Assembly: GCA_934692665.1 (NCBI GenBank)
Contig: CAKUUG010000035.1
Span: 1 to 18,261, forward strand
DNA: 18,261 nt
Reading direction: 5' to 3'
Source of the DNA: an uncultured Candidatus Melainabacteria bacterium
GTDB taxonomy: Bacteria > Cyanobacteriota > Vampirovibrionia > Gastranaerophilales > Gastranaerophilaceae
Every line of letters starts with the position of its first letter. The first letter of the stretch is position 1. The notes beneath the pieces are model-generated. The model was not told where the DNA came from and ran no database searches. It was given only the letters and a program-made list of their open reading frames with translations. A program made the translations under genes and the position numbers. Shown here in pieces: positions 1-7,808 of the stretch.

Positions 1-121
1 GTGCAAGCTTTTCTGCATTAATTGAAAATAGAGAGTTTTGTTTTAGCGGTTGTTGAGTATTTGGTGTTGTTTTTTGTGATTGTTGTCTTCTAACGGGTAA
101 AAAGTTGTTTATATTAAGCAT
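1..121 (-). CDS. Hypothetical protein, N-terminal 40 residues only (cut by window edge)
   Basis: An open frame runs from an ATG at 119-121 leftwards off the window without a stop. A strong Shine-Dalgarno sequence, GGGAGGA (127-133 on the complement), lies 5 nt before the ATG, which makes this a real gene start. The visible protein begins MLNINNFLPVRRQQSQKT and is rich in Gln, Asn, Thr and Pro. It has no hydrophobic signal peptide and looks like an unstructured leader. No domain can be recognised from 40 residues. It is divergent from the small gene at 240, and about 118 nt of AT-rich DNA lies between the two. Confidence 0.72.
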   Translation of the reverse strand, partial: MLNINNFLPVRRQQSQKTTPNTQQPLKQNSLFSINAEKLA

Positions 122-239
122 AATTATCCTCCCGACGTAGAAAACCTATCAAAAAAATTTTTTGCTAAAATGACGAAAATTTTTAACAAAAGAACAAATT
201 TTCTTTACATTTTAAATTTAATAGTAGAAAATAATACTT

Positions 240-509
240 ATGGGAAAATGTAAAAGACGAACTTTTTATAACAATTCTATAAACGAAGAATTTTCAATGT
301 TTTGTTCAACAAGACAAGAAGCAATCAACAACATAATAAGTTTACTATGCGAAACAAAAGCCCCCAATAGCAAAAAAGCTCAAAAAAAACAACAAAATTA
401 CAAAAACGCTGTTTCTATGATTAGCTTGTTCGGAATAAGTGCAGAAGAATTGTCTGAAGCAGGAGCCAGCTATGAAGATTTGTTGGGTTTGGGGAATTTA
501 ATCGATTAA
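240..509 (+). CDS. Small hypothetical protein (89 aa)
   Basis: I do not recognise this protein. It is 89 residues long, with a basic first half (MGKCKRRTF, then SKKAQKKQQNYK near residues 44-55) and an acidic, helix-prone C-terminus (SAEELSEAGASYEDLLGLG, about 68-86). It has two Cys (4, 22) plus Cys37 with no metal-binding spacing, and no signal peptide or membrane segment. No Shine-Dalgarno sequence precedes the ATG. An AATAAT -10-like hexamer ends 4 nt before it, so the transcript may be leaderless. It converges on HU, with a hairpin in between. The composition and clean frame support a real gene, but there is no functional clue. Confidence 0.6.
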   Translation: MGKCKRRTFYNNSINEEFSMFCSTRQEAINNIISLLCETKAPNSKKAQKKQQNYKNAVSMISLFGISAEELSEAGASYEDLLGLGNLID

Positions 510-526
510 TTAAAACGAACAAAATA

Positions 527-552
527 AATGAGGTGCTTCAATACACCTCATT
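527..552. terminator. Hairpin between convergent genes (possible bidirectional terminator)
   Basis: A perfect 9-bp inverted repeat, AATGAGGTG / CACCTCATT, has an 8-nt loop and sits between the stop codons of the 89-aa gene and HU. On the minus strand the stem is followed by a T-rich stretch (ATTTTGTTCGTTTT), which suits termination of HU. On the plus strand it is followed by A7 then TTTT, a weaker tail. It is most likely the HU terminator and perhaps serves both genes. Confidence 0.6.
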
Positions 553-577
553 AAAAAAATTTTATTGATTCAAAAAA

Positions 578-856
578 CTATTTTTTGTTAACTAATTCTT
601 TGAATTTTTTACCTGCTGAAAATGCTGGAACTGTTTTTGCAGCAATTTTGATTTCTTTGCCAGTTTGTGGGTTTCTACCAGTTCTTGCAGCTCTTTTTCT
701 AGCTTCAAAAGTACCAAATCCAACTAGAGTAACTTTTTCGCCTTTAGAAACTGTTTTTTGTACTGTTTCAACTAATGCAGATAAAACTTCGCCAGCTTCT
801 TTTTGAGTAACTTTAGCTTTTTTTGAAATTTCTTGTACTAATTCTTCTTTGTTCAT
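578..856 (-). CDS. hup: DNA-binding protein HU
   Basis: This is a 92-residue histone-like nucleoid protein of the HU/IHF family. It acts as a dimer that bends and compacts DNA. The N-terminal helical part (residues 1-40, starting MNKEELVQEISKKAKVTQKE) is followed by the GFGTF turn (46-50). The DNA-binding arm carries RNPQTG (61-66), and Pro63 is the residue that intercalates into the minor groove. The C-terminus is AFSAGKKFKELVNKK. Length and motifs match standard HU, so nothing is missing. The start is fixed by an AAAGGGG Shine-Dalgarno sequence upstream of the ATG. It appears monocistronic, with its own consensus promoter and a downstream hairpin. HU rather than IHF is favoured by overall similarity, and no partner subunit is visible here. 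Confidence 0.97.
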   Translation of the reverse strand: MNKEELVQEISKKAKVTQKEAGEVLSALVETVQKTVSKGEKVTLVGFGTFEARKRAARTGRNPQTGKEIKIAAKTVPAFSAGKKFKELVNKK

Positions 857-886
857 TGAGAACCCCTTTCTATAATGTCTTTCTAG

Positions 887-915
887 ATTATAAGTATAAA
901 AATACCTTTGTGCAA
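887..915 (-). promoter_or_regulatory. Sigma-70-type promoter of HU
   Basis: On the complement strand TTGCAC (910-915) and TATAAT (887-892) are separated by exactly 17 nt, close to housekeeping consensus. The predicted start near 880 gives a leader of about 24 nt containing the AAAGGGG ribosome site. Confidence 0.8.
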
Positions 916-972
916 GTACTTTTTAGAAATATTAATATTTATTTTTTAAAAATAGTCTATTTTGTTTATTTT

Positions 973-981
973 TGGTATAAT
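973..981 (+). promoter_or_regulatory. Extended -10 promoter of the RWY-repeat/SDR operon
   Basis: TGGTATAAT is a perfect -10 hexamer with the TGn extension. No good -35 is visible at 953-958. The hexamer ends only 6 nt before the ATG at 988, so transcription would start at or next to the start codon. There is no Shine-Dalgarno sequence, consistent with a leaderless transcript. Confidence 0.6.
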
Positions 982-987
982 TTGCCT

Positions 988-1329
988 ATGAAAAAATTTT
1001 TGCGTTGGTACGAAAAAAACGAATATCTAAAGGCTTTTATGATGCTTTTGGAAGATTTGCCACAAGAAGTTCAATGCGAAATTGCAATTGATATTATTAT
1101 AAAATCTTCTGATATGATAGATAGAAACTATGAAAAATTGATTCAAGAAGTATCGACCTACAACCCCAGAGACTACAAACGCTGGTACGACAAAAACCCG
1201 AACGTACATTTGGCGATTGAGTCATTAAGAGAACTTGACGAAAAACAAAAAGAAGAAATTGTAGAAGAATTTTCAGAAAGAATAATAAATTCTTATTATA
1301 GTAATACGAACGAAACAGAACAAAAATGA
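988..1329 (+). CDS. Small hypothetical protein with internal duplication
   Basis: I do not recognise this 113-residue protein. It contains two copies of one unit: RWYEKNEYLKAFMMLLEDL (residues 6-24) and RWYDKNPNVHLAIESLREL (65-83). Each is followed by an acidic helix, PQEVQCEIAIDII and KQKEEIVEEFSERII. The repeat period is about 59 residues, and the whole looks helical and cytoplasmic. The upstream in-frame extension back to 823 is rejected because it would cross the HU promoter and the HU coding sequence. The ATG at 988 follows a perfect TATAAT. The stop overlaps the start of the next gene (ATGA), so translational coupling with the dehydrogenase is likely. The function is unknown. Confidence 0.82.
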   Translation: MKKFLRWYEKNEYLKAFMMLLEDLPQEVQCEIAIDIIIKSSDMIDRNYEKLIQEVSTYNPRDYKRWYDKNPNVHLAIESLRELDEKQKEEIVEEFSERIINSYYSNTNETEQK

Positions 1330-2024
1330 AAAATATCCTAATTACAGGTGCAACTTCAGGCATCGGAGAAAAAATAGCAAACGTGTTATCGATGGATAAT
1401 GATGTGTTTTTATCAGGAAGAAGACAACTGGATAGAATGAATTATTTTCCTTGTGATTTTAAAAACATTTCAGAAATAGAAAAACTATACAAAAAAGCAA
1501 AAGAATACTTTAATTCGCAAATTGATGTTTTAATCAACTGTGCAGGGCAGTATATCTACAAACCAATCGAAAAAATGACTTATGATGAAATAAACTACCT
1601 TACCGATTTGAATTTCAAATCAGCGTATATTTTGTCAGGGCTTGTTATTTCAGGAATGAAAAAAAATAATTGGGGCAGAATAGTAAACATAGGCTCAATT
1701 TCAGCAACAGTAGGAGAAGCAAACGCTACGCTATATTCAGCAACAAAAGCTGCATTGTCAGGTTTTACAAGAGCTTTGGCATTAGAAGTCGCTCAAAACA
1801 ACATCACAGTGAACCAAATAAACCCCGGTTGGGTCAAAACCCCTTTGTCCGACAATTCTTTAACAGAAGAAGAAAAGCAAGAAGTAATTGACGTAACGCC
1901 TCAAAGAAGATTTATTGAGCCTGTTGAAATAGCAAAATTGTGCCAATATTTGATTTCTGAAGATGCAAAAGGCTTAACCGGTCAAAATATTAGTCTTTGT
2001 GCAGGATTGTCTATCGGATGTTAA
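1326..2024 (+). CDS. Short-chain dehydrogenase/reductase (SDR), FabG-like
   Basis: This 232-residue classical SDR is expected to be a cytosolic NAD(P)H-dependent oxidoreductase. The cofactor motif TGATSGIG is at 7-14. A basic pair after strand 2 (RR, 32-33) favours NADPH, and the NCAG motif is at 71-74. Catalytic residues are Asn96, Ser124, Tyr137 and Lys141 (YSATK), and PG is at 167-168 after the active site. The C-terminal GQNISLCAGLSIGC matches the usual GQxxxxDGGxS ending, but with Cys-Ala in place of Asp-Gly. Length and motif order fit FabG-type 3-ketoacyl-ACP reductases, although many SDRs of this size act on other substrates, so the substrate is not assigned. It overlaps the preceding gene by 4 nt and is probably cotranscribed with it. 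Confidence 0.93.
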   Translation: MKNILITGATSGIGEKIANVLSMDNDVFLSGRRQLDRMNYFPCDFKNISEIEKLYKKAKEYFNSQIDVLINCAGQYIYKPIEKMTYDEINYLTDLNFKSAYILSGLVISGMKKNNWGRIVNIGSISATVGEANATLYSATKAALSGFTRALALEVAQNNITVNQINPGWVKTPLSDNSLTEEEKQEVIDVTPQRRFIEPVEIAKLCQYLISEDAKGLTGQNISLCAGLSIGC

Positions 2025-2084
2025 ACGCAAAAAAAATTCTTGACGTGTTTTAAACTTAAAAACACACATTTAAAAGGATTTTCT

Positions 2085-5000
2085 ATGATATCACCCATTA
2101 AAAACATTTCTCTTAAATCTTCTTTCTTAAGCACTAAAAAATTACAAAAAAATTCACAAAAGCAAAAAGAAGAAACGGCTAAGCAACACCAAAGCTCGAA
2201 TATTTCTTTTGCTCACTATATGTATTCACATAATAAAGTTGATTTTGATACTACAATCAAAAACAACTATTTCAAATTACCAAAAATAACGCTAAAAAAT
2301 GGTGAAAAATTCCAGCTCATGCCAGACGAAAGCCAAATACAAGCAGCAAAAGAACTCTATAGAGGAAATAATCTGTTGTATCTTGCTCCAACCGGAACAG
2401 GAAAAACAGCGGTTGCTCGCTATGTAATCACAAAAAACTTAAACGAACACAAAAAATCAATCTACACTGTCCCGACAAAAGCTCTTGCGAATGACAAATA
2501 TGACGAATTTTGTGAAATTTATGGTGAAAAAAATGTAGGTATTTTAACAGGTGACAAAAAAGAAAACACCCACGCACCAATTTCTATCATGACGACAGAA
2601 ATTTACGAAAAACAGCTACAATCAGGTACAATCAACAAAAACAACACCGGTATTGCAGTGTATGACGAAGGCCACTACATAGCAGACAGAGAAAGAGGTT
2701 GTGCGTGGGAAAACTCTATCATGGAAAGTGCCCAACGTGATGTCCAAATGCTCGTTTTATCAGCAACCGTTGCAAATAGCGAAAAATACAAAAATTGGAT
2801 AGGCTATCTAAACCCTTATATGGACACAAAAATAGTAGAAATTCAGCCCCAAGACCGTTTTGTTCCACAATTGTATTACAGTTATTTTGGTGGAGAATTT
2901 AGTCCTTTAATTTCAGGAAAAATAAATCTGGAAGAAGATTTTTCTCAAAAACAAAAAAGAGGCTTGGAAACACTGTTCAGGCTTCAAAATGAAAAAGAAG
3001 CAAACTATACTTTGTCAAAAAATGACTACGAAAAAACCCTTCAACGTTTAAAAGAAAATGCTCTATCAGATGGCTACAAAACAGATTCTATGACGTTTGA
3101 CGAATTAAATGCAACATTCAACAGACACTACAAATTTTTGTCAAAAGAAGAAAAAGATTCAATCACTCAACTTTTGTTAAACCCTAATAACAAAAAAATA
3201 AAATCATTCCACAATCCACATATAGAAAGCAACTATCCGGAACTCATTTCTAAAATGAATGACGAAAATATGCTTCCTGCAATTGTTTATAGACTTTCAA
3301 AAAGAAAATGTGAAGACACGGCAAACGAACTGGCTAATACTGAAGCACTGGATTTGACAACAGAAGAAGAAAAAGCCCAAATCGAACAAACAATAGAAAA
3401 ATATCAACAAGAAAACAAATATTTGGGACTCTTTTCAGAAAAAGACAAAGAAAAACTAATAAAAGGCATAGGCACTCATCACTCTGCAAAAGCTCCCGAA
3501 TACAAAGCATTGGTTGAAGAATTGTTTAGAAAGAAATTGTTAAAAGTTGTTGTTGCAACATCTACATTGGGTATTGGTATAGACATGCCGGCAAAATCCA
3601 CAGTAGTCACTGATATGACTTACAGGGCTATTGACCCAATCACCCAAGAAGCACAATATGAGCCTGTTTCCAAGAATGAATTTTGGCAAATGGTAGGAAG
3701 GGCAGGCAGACGTGGGCAGGATTCTATCGGCAATGTAATTGTATACAATCCTTATTCAAATACAGAAAACAAAGGCCCGTCCACTTCAGTCGATGAAGAA
3801 AAATTAATCCAAGAATACTTGTCTTCCGGTTCTGACGACTTGAAAAGCAGTTTCAAACCTTCTTTAGCGGAACTTGCACAATATTACAATGAAAACACAA
3901 GCCAAAAAGGGCTATTGGATATTGTTGAAAATTCTTTTAGAGTGTATTTATCTGATGAACCTGAAAAAGAAACAGAAGAATTGACAAAACAATTTAAAAA
4001 ATGCACAAACCTCCTTTTAAAACAAGGTTACTTATACAAACAAAATGGCGAATTCTTCACTACCCCAAAAGGCAAAATTCTTTCTCTGGCAAAAAGCTCA
4101 AACCCACAGTTGTTGTCTTCTTTGATGTATGATGAAAACTTAAAAGATATCTCAACTGAACAATTGTGCCAAGTTGCAGGCTATATTGCAGGAAGCCAAA
4201 TAACAAAAGACATCAGACAGAATGAAGAATTTGCAAAGCTTTTGTCAAGAAGAGCTCACGAAATCGAAAATAGATTTTCACTAAACGACCAAAGCCCCTA
4301 TAGTACAGCAAACACTGTTACAAAAACCAAAGAAAATCTAATCTTGGAAAACGCTCAAAATATCGATTTCGATTTTGAAGGCAAAACATACACCGATGAA
4401 CTAAGCGGATATGTCACATATTGTTGGTCATTGTTGAATCAGCACAATCAAAATTCAATCAAAAACTTCAATGAAATAATGACTTTTGACACAATAGAAG
4501 AAAAAGACAGCACAAAAAACACTTTCAAAAATCTATCAACTGCAGGTGACAACTACAAACTCATTTCTCAATCTATTTCTATTTTGAAGCAAATGGATAG
4601 CATCTGCGATTTTGCAATCGAAAACGAATACGATTTTCCAAATGTTGAATACTGGTCAGATTTGAAAACAAAAATCTCAAAAGCAATAAAAACAATGAAC
4701 AAACCGCCTATGATGGATTTTGTTGAAAATGAAAGCCCTGCATTTATACAAATCAAAAAACTCAACGTCAATACTTGTCCTATATGTAATGAACCTATGG
4801 CAGACGAGTTCAAAGCAAAAAAATATGCAACAAGAATGCTCTACACAAAAGGTCAAGAAGCTTATGATTATATACAAAAAGGTATTGAAGACGGGCTTTT
4901 GTACCCTATGACGCAAGATACAAAAAACAACGGCAAATTAGAATTTAACAAAACCGCAAACGATGCATTGTTAAAAATACAAGAACTAACTCTTCAATAT

Positions 5001-5618
5001 CCGCAAAAAGACGTAAAAGAAATAATAGAGCTGTTATCAGGCGAATACGAAGATGAAATAAAACTCGACAGATTGTCTGTTCTGGAAGAAATGGAAGAGT
5101 TGATAAAAGAAAGCACAAACAATCAAGAACTCAAACAAGAATTGATTTTTGCGATAGAAGATGCACAAAATCAAATTTTTGATGAATCATCAGAAGAATT
5201 TAAAAATGGAAAATTTGTTTATAAAATAAAAAAAATTATTTTAAAACAAAAAGACAATTCCGATTTATATGCTAAACTAACAGAAATGGCAGAAAATTTG
5301 CCATCTTCAAAAAGCGATTTAGGTGCATTTTTTGTAAAATTCAACAATCAGGCGACAAACAAAATAGCTTCTGTTTTTGCAAATCCAAAAACTTCAACAG
5401 CAACAGAAATAATTCACCAAAATCCAAAATCAGACGACCCATCGAATTATATAAAAATCTGTACAACTTGCGAAGAAGATAGAAATAACAGAGATTTTGA
5501 CGAATCGACAAAAAATATTCCGGATTTTAAAAAGAATATGGAAAACTATCTAAATTCACTACCCAAAGAAGATGAAACAATCAAAAGTTACATTCAAGGC
5601 ATAAAAGAAAAAATCTAA
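2085..5618 (+). CDS. Ski2/Mtr4-like DExH helicase fused to a split HNH-like zinc domain
   Basis: This 1177-residue protein starts at an ATG preceded by AAAGGA; an in-frame TTG at 2040 lacks a ribosome site. After a leader containing SNISF (38-42) come the superfamily 2 helicase motifs: I APTGTGKT (101-108), Ia PTKALA (130-135), II DEGH (194-197), III SAT (226-228), V ATSTLGIGIDMPA (491-503) and VI QMVGRAGRRGQ (535-545). DEGHYIADRERGCAWE and the GIGTHHS segment (461-467) resemble the Ski2/Mtr4 group of RNA or DNA helicases. The usual DSHCT end is absent. Instead, residues about 890-1160 form a domain homologous to the next gene's, with CPIC (898-901) and CTTC (1126-1129) zinc pairs about 225 residues apart. 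The HNH core is altered (TEIIHQNPKS; Glu1130 where Asn is expected). It lies 15 nt from the next gene, so the two are likely one functional unit. The substrate is unknown. Confidence 0.9.
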   Translation: MISPIKNISLKSSFLSTKKLQKNSQKQKEETAKQHQSSNISFAHYMYSHNKVDFDTTIKNNYFKLPKITLKNGEKFQLMPDESQIQAAKELYRGNNLLYLAPTGTGKTAVARYVITKNLNEHKKSIYTVPTKALANDKYDEFCEIYGEKNVGILTGDKKENTHAPISIMTTEIYEKQLQSGTINKNNTGIAVYDEGHYIADRERGCAWENSIMESAQRDVQMLVLSATVANSEKYKNWIGYLNPYMDTKIVEIQPQDRFVPQLYYSYFGGEFSPLISGKINLEEDFSQKQKRGLETLFRLQNEKEANYTLSKNDYEKTLQRLKENALSDGYKTDSMTFDELNATFNRHYKFLSKEEKDSITQLLLNPNNKKIKSFHNPHIESNYPELISKMNDENMLPAIVYRLSKRKCEDTANELANTEALDLTTEEEKAQIEQTIEKYQQENKYLGLFSEKDKEKLIKGIGTHHSAKAPEYKALVEELFRKKLLKVVVATSTLGIGIDMPAKSTVVTDMTYRAIDPITQEAQYEPVSKNEFWQMVGRAGRRGQDSIGNVIVYNPYSNTENKGPSTSVDEEKLIQEYLSSGSDDLKSSFKPSLAELAQYYNENTSQKGLLDIVENSFRVYLSDEPEKETEELTKQFKKCTNLLLKQGYLYKQNGEFFTTPKGKILSLAKSSNPQLLSSLMYDENLKDISTEQLCQVAGYIAGSQITKDIRQNEEFAKLLSRRAHEIENRFSLNDQSPYSTANTVTKTKENLILENAQNIDFDFEGKTYTDELSGYVTYCWSLLNQHNQNSIKNFNEIMTFDTIEEKDSTKNTFKNLSTAGDNYKLISQSISILKQMDSICDFAIENEYDFPNVEYWSDLKTKISKAIKTMNKPPMMDFVENESPAFIQIKKLNVNTCPICNEPMADEFKAKKYATRMLYTKGQEAYDYIQKGIEDGLLYPMTQDTKNNGKLEFNKTANDALLKIQELTLQYPQKDVKEIIELLSGEYEDEIKLDRLSVLEEMEELIKESTNNQELKQELIFAIEDAQNQIFDESSEEFKNGKFVYKIKKIILKQKDNSDLYAKLTEMAENLPSSKSDLGAFFVKFNNQATNKIASVFANPKTSTATEIIHQNPKSDDPSNYIKICTTCEEDRNNRDFDESTKNIPDFKKNMENYLNSLPKEDETIKSYIQGIKEKI

Positions 5619-5633
5619 GCACGCAAAACGAAT

Positions 5634-7808
5634 ATGAACATACAACTTTTCAATTTATACAATAATTTTTTAATTTCGAAACCTCGATTTAAAAAAACAG
5701 ACAAAACAACTCCTGTACTAAAAACACTGGAAAAAGATACTGTTCAAATTTCATTCGGGGAAAAGTATTGTACTGTCGACAATTTCCAAGTTAAAAAATT
5801 AAAAGATTTGCGATGTCCTGTTTGTTCCAAATTGATGCTTAGTGATGAAGAAATCGACTCTTTCGTTGAAGACATTGCCTCAAAAAAAGGTGAAGAACTT
5901 GCAAACGCTCTTGAAAAATACGAAGATGACAGCATTTTTCTAAAAGAAAAAACAAAAGAAAAAACAAGCATTTATCGTCCAATCGAACAAGAAGCAGTTG
6001 ATATCATAAAAAATCTTGCTATAAAATACCCCGAAAAAGACCTTTCTGAGCTGTTTTTGATAAAAAGGCAAGATTCTCTTGAAAAACTAATACCTGTTCA
6101 ATTGGAAATTCTTCAAGAGTATGTTGATTTTGCAACAAAAAATACAGATAATGAAGAGCAAGAAGACAAAATAAAAAAATTAACAGAAGAATATACAAAA
6201 CAAATAAAAGGCAAATCAGATGAACATTTTTCTCGCAAAAAGTTTGTCTATGCAGCAATTCACGTTTTTCAAGACAAAAAAACTCAAAACGAAGTAAACA
6301 AAATAGTTCAAAAATTGCCAAATTCTCAAAATAATGTTGACGCATTTTTCGTAAAACAAACATCGCAAACAACAGACCCTAAGACACTTGCAAGAATTTT
6401 GGTTTCGAAAAACACTTCTACAACAGAACATCTGCAACCAAAATCAATGGGCGGAGGAAACAGAACCTCAAATTACATCACTGATTGTGCAAGTTGTAAT
6501 ATGAAAAGAAGTAACATGCCTTTTGACAAATGGACAGATACTATTCCTGATTTTGAAGAAAATCTACAAGAATACGTAGAAATCGTCCAAAAAGCAATAG
6601 ATGACGGAAAATTGGACAAAGACTACGATTCTTATCCGGAAGATATTGTCCAAGCAATAGAAAATTTGAGCAATGACAAAATAAAATTGAGATTGCCGGA
6701 ATCGACAAACCCTGAAACTATCAAAAAAAATATTCAAAAAAGAAGAAACTATGTAGAAAATTTGCGACAAGATTTGCAAAGAAAACAAAAAGCAAAAGAG
6801 TTGTTAAAAAAAGAAATAGAAGAAGCAGAGAGTCTTCCGTTTTTGGATTTTGCAATTCAGCACCAAACAGTTACTTCAAAAATTAGTTCTTTAGAAGAAA
6901 GATTAAAATCACTTGATACAGAAATAAAAATTGTAAAAAGCAAGCAAAGAAAACAAAATAAACAAAAAAACCTCTCTAATCAAACAAAATTGCAAGAATT
7001 AAAAACAGAAAAACAAGAAAAAGAAAAAGAACTCGAAAAACTGAAAATAAAAGAAATGGAGCTTTCTACCAAATATCCGCAAATTTCTGATATTGAACAA
7101 GAAATGTCTGTTTTGTCAGCAAAAATAAACAATTTAAAACGCATAGATGAGATAACTGATTCGTATAACAAAAATTGTATGAAAGAAGAAAGTATTCATC
7201 AAAAAATCAAAGAAACAAAAGAAAAAATAAGAACCATACAAGAAATAAACAGAATAATAATAAGAAGAAATCCTCACAGCAAAGATGATAAAACCTATTA
7301 TCTCGAACTAAAACACAACGAAATTCTGCTAAAATACATCGAAAGTGCAACCTCAAAAGAAGACAACAAAAAAATAGGAAAGTACCAAGACGAAGTGTTT
7401 AATATTGCACAAAAAACTATTGAAAAAAGACAAAAAGAGCTTTTAGCAATGGATTCTGTCGTTTATTTCGAAAATCAAAATTCAATAAAAAATCTCCAAT
7501 ACACTCTAAATTCTCTAAACAACTCTCTAGAGGAAACAACAAAAGAAAAAAACAGAATGAGAAGTTTGATTGAAAGATACAAAACAATCTCAAAAGAAGG
7601 CACTATAGAAGATTTTGAAAAACAATATGAAAAATTAAAAGAAAGAAAAAGAAGACTTCTTAATTTGGAAAAAGTTGTTATTTTGAGGCAAAAACACAAA
7701 GAACTTGAAAAAATTTGCACACAAAAAGAACAATTTATATCCAAACTAAGAAATTATGAAACATTAACAAATGAAGAATTTAGACAATTGACAAATCAAG
7801 CCTCTTAA
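5634..7808 (+). CDS. HNH-type nuclease domain protein with long C-terminal coiled coil
   Basis: This 724-residue protein follows the helicase by 15 nt. An N-terminal leader carries VQISFGE (37-43). The HNH domain has CPVC (61-64) and CASCN (285-289) zinc-binding pairs. The core TEHLQPKS (264-271) supplies Glu265-His266, followed by a GGG loop, Asn280, Asn289 and Arg292, which together resemble an intact HNH/HNN active site of the zinc-finger type. About 200 helical residues separate the two zinc pairs, whereas ordinary HNH domains have a few tens. This insert includes VDAFFVK (235-241), matched by LGAFFVK in the helicase. Residues about 360-705 are Lys/Glu/Gln-rich heptad-like coiled coil resembling SMC/Rad50 arms, but there is no Walker A motif. 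Predicted role: nucleic-acid cleavage partnered with the helicase. This is inferred; the nuclease fold call is stronger than the system assignment. No clear Shine-Dalgarno sequence is present. Confidence 0.87.
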   Translation: MNIQLFNLYNNFLISKPRFKKTDKTTPVLKTLEKDTVQISFGEKYCTVDNFQVKKLKDLRCPVCSKLMLSDEEIDSFVEDIASKKGEELANALEKYEDDSIFLKEKTKEKTSIYRPIEQEAVDIIKNLAIKYPEKDLSELFLIKRQDSLEKLIPVQLEILQEYVDFATKNTDNEEQEDKIKKLTEEYTKQIKGKSDEHFSRKKFVYAAIHVFQDKKTQNEVNKIVQKLPNSQNNVDAFFVKQTSQTTDPKTLARILVSKNTSTTEHLQPKSMGGGNRTSNYITDCASCNMKRSNMPFDKWTDTIPDFEENLQEYVEIVQKAIDDGKLDKDYDSYPEDIVQAIENLSNDKIKLRLPESTNPETIKKNIQKRRNYVENLRQDLQRKQKAKELLKKEIEEAESLPFLDFAIQHQTVTSKISSLEERLKSLDTEIKIVKSKQRKQNKQKNLSNQTKLQELKTEKQEKEKELEKLKIKEMELSTKYPQISDIEQEMSVLSAKINNLKRIDEITDSYNKNCMKEESIHQKIKETKEKIRTIQEINRIIIRRNPHSKDDKTYYLELKHNEILLKYIESATSKEDNKKIGKYQDEVFNIAQKTIEKRQKELLAMDSVVYFENQNSIKNLQYTLNSLNNSLEETTKEKNRMRSLIERYKTISKEGTIEDFEKQYEKLKERKRRLLNLEKVVILRQKHKELEKICTQKEQFISKLRNYETLTNEEFRQLTNQAS

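Noticed and set aside
823..987. In-frame upstream extension of the RWY-repeat gene
   Set aside because: It would overlap the HU start codon and promoter, encodes a hydrophobic low-complexity stretch, and has no ribosome site; the ATG at 988 follows a perfect -10.
2045..2065. GTGTTTT / AAAACAC hairpin as a terminator after the SDR gene
   Set aside because: The stem is short and AT-rich and no T-run follows; the downstream helicase gene is on the same strand.
2040..2084. TTG start 15 codons upstream for the helicase
   Set aside because: No ribosome site precedes it, whereas AAAGGA sits properly before the ATG at 2085.
6019..6372. Long antisense open frames inside the HNH-coiled-coil gene
   Set aside because: Composition is the mirror of the Lys/Glu-rich coding strand, with no ribosome sites and no recognisable motif.
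2085..7808. Classical restriction-modification system
   Set aside because: No methyltransferase, specificity subunit or Walker-type McrB motor is present; the helicase is Ski2-like.
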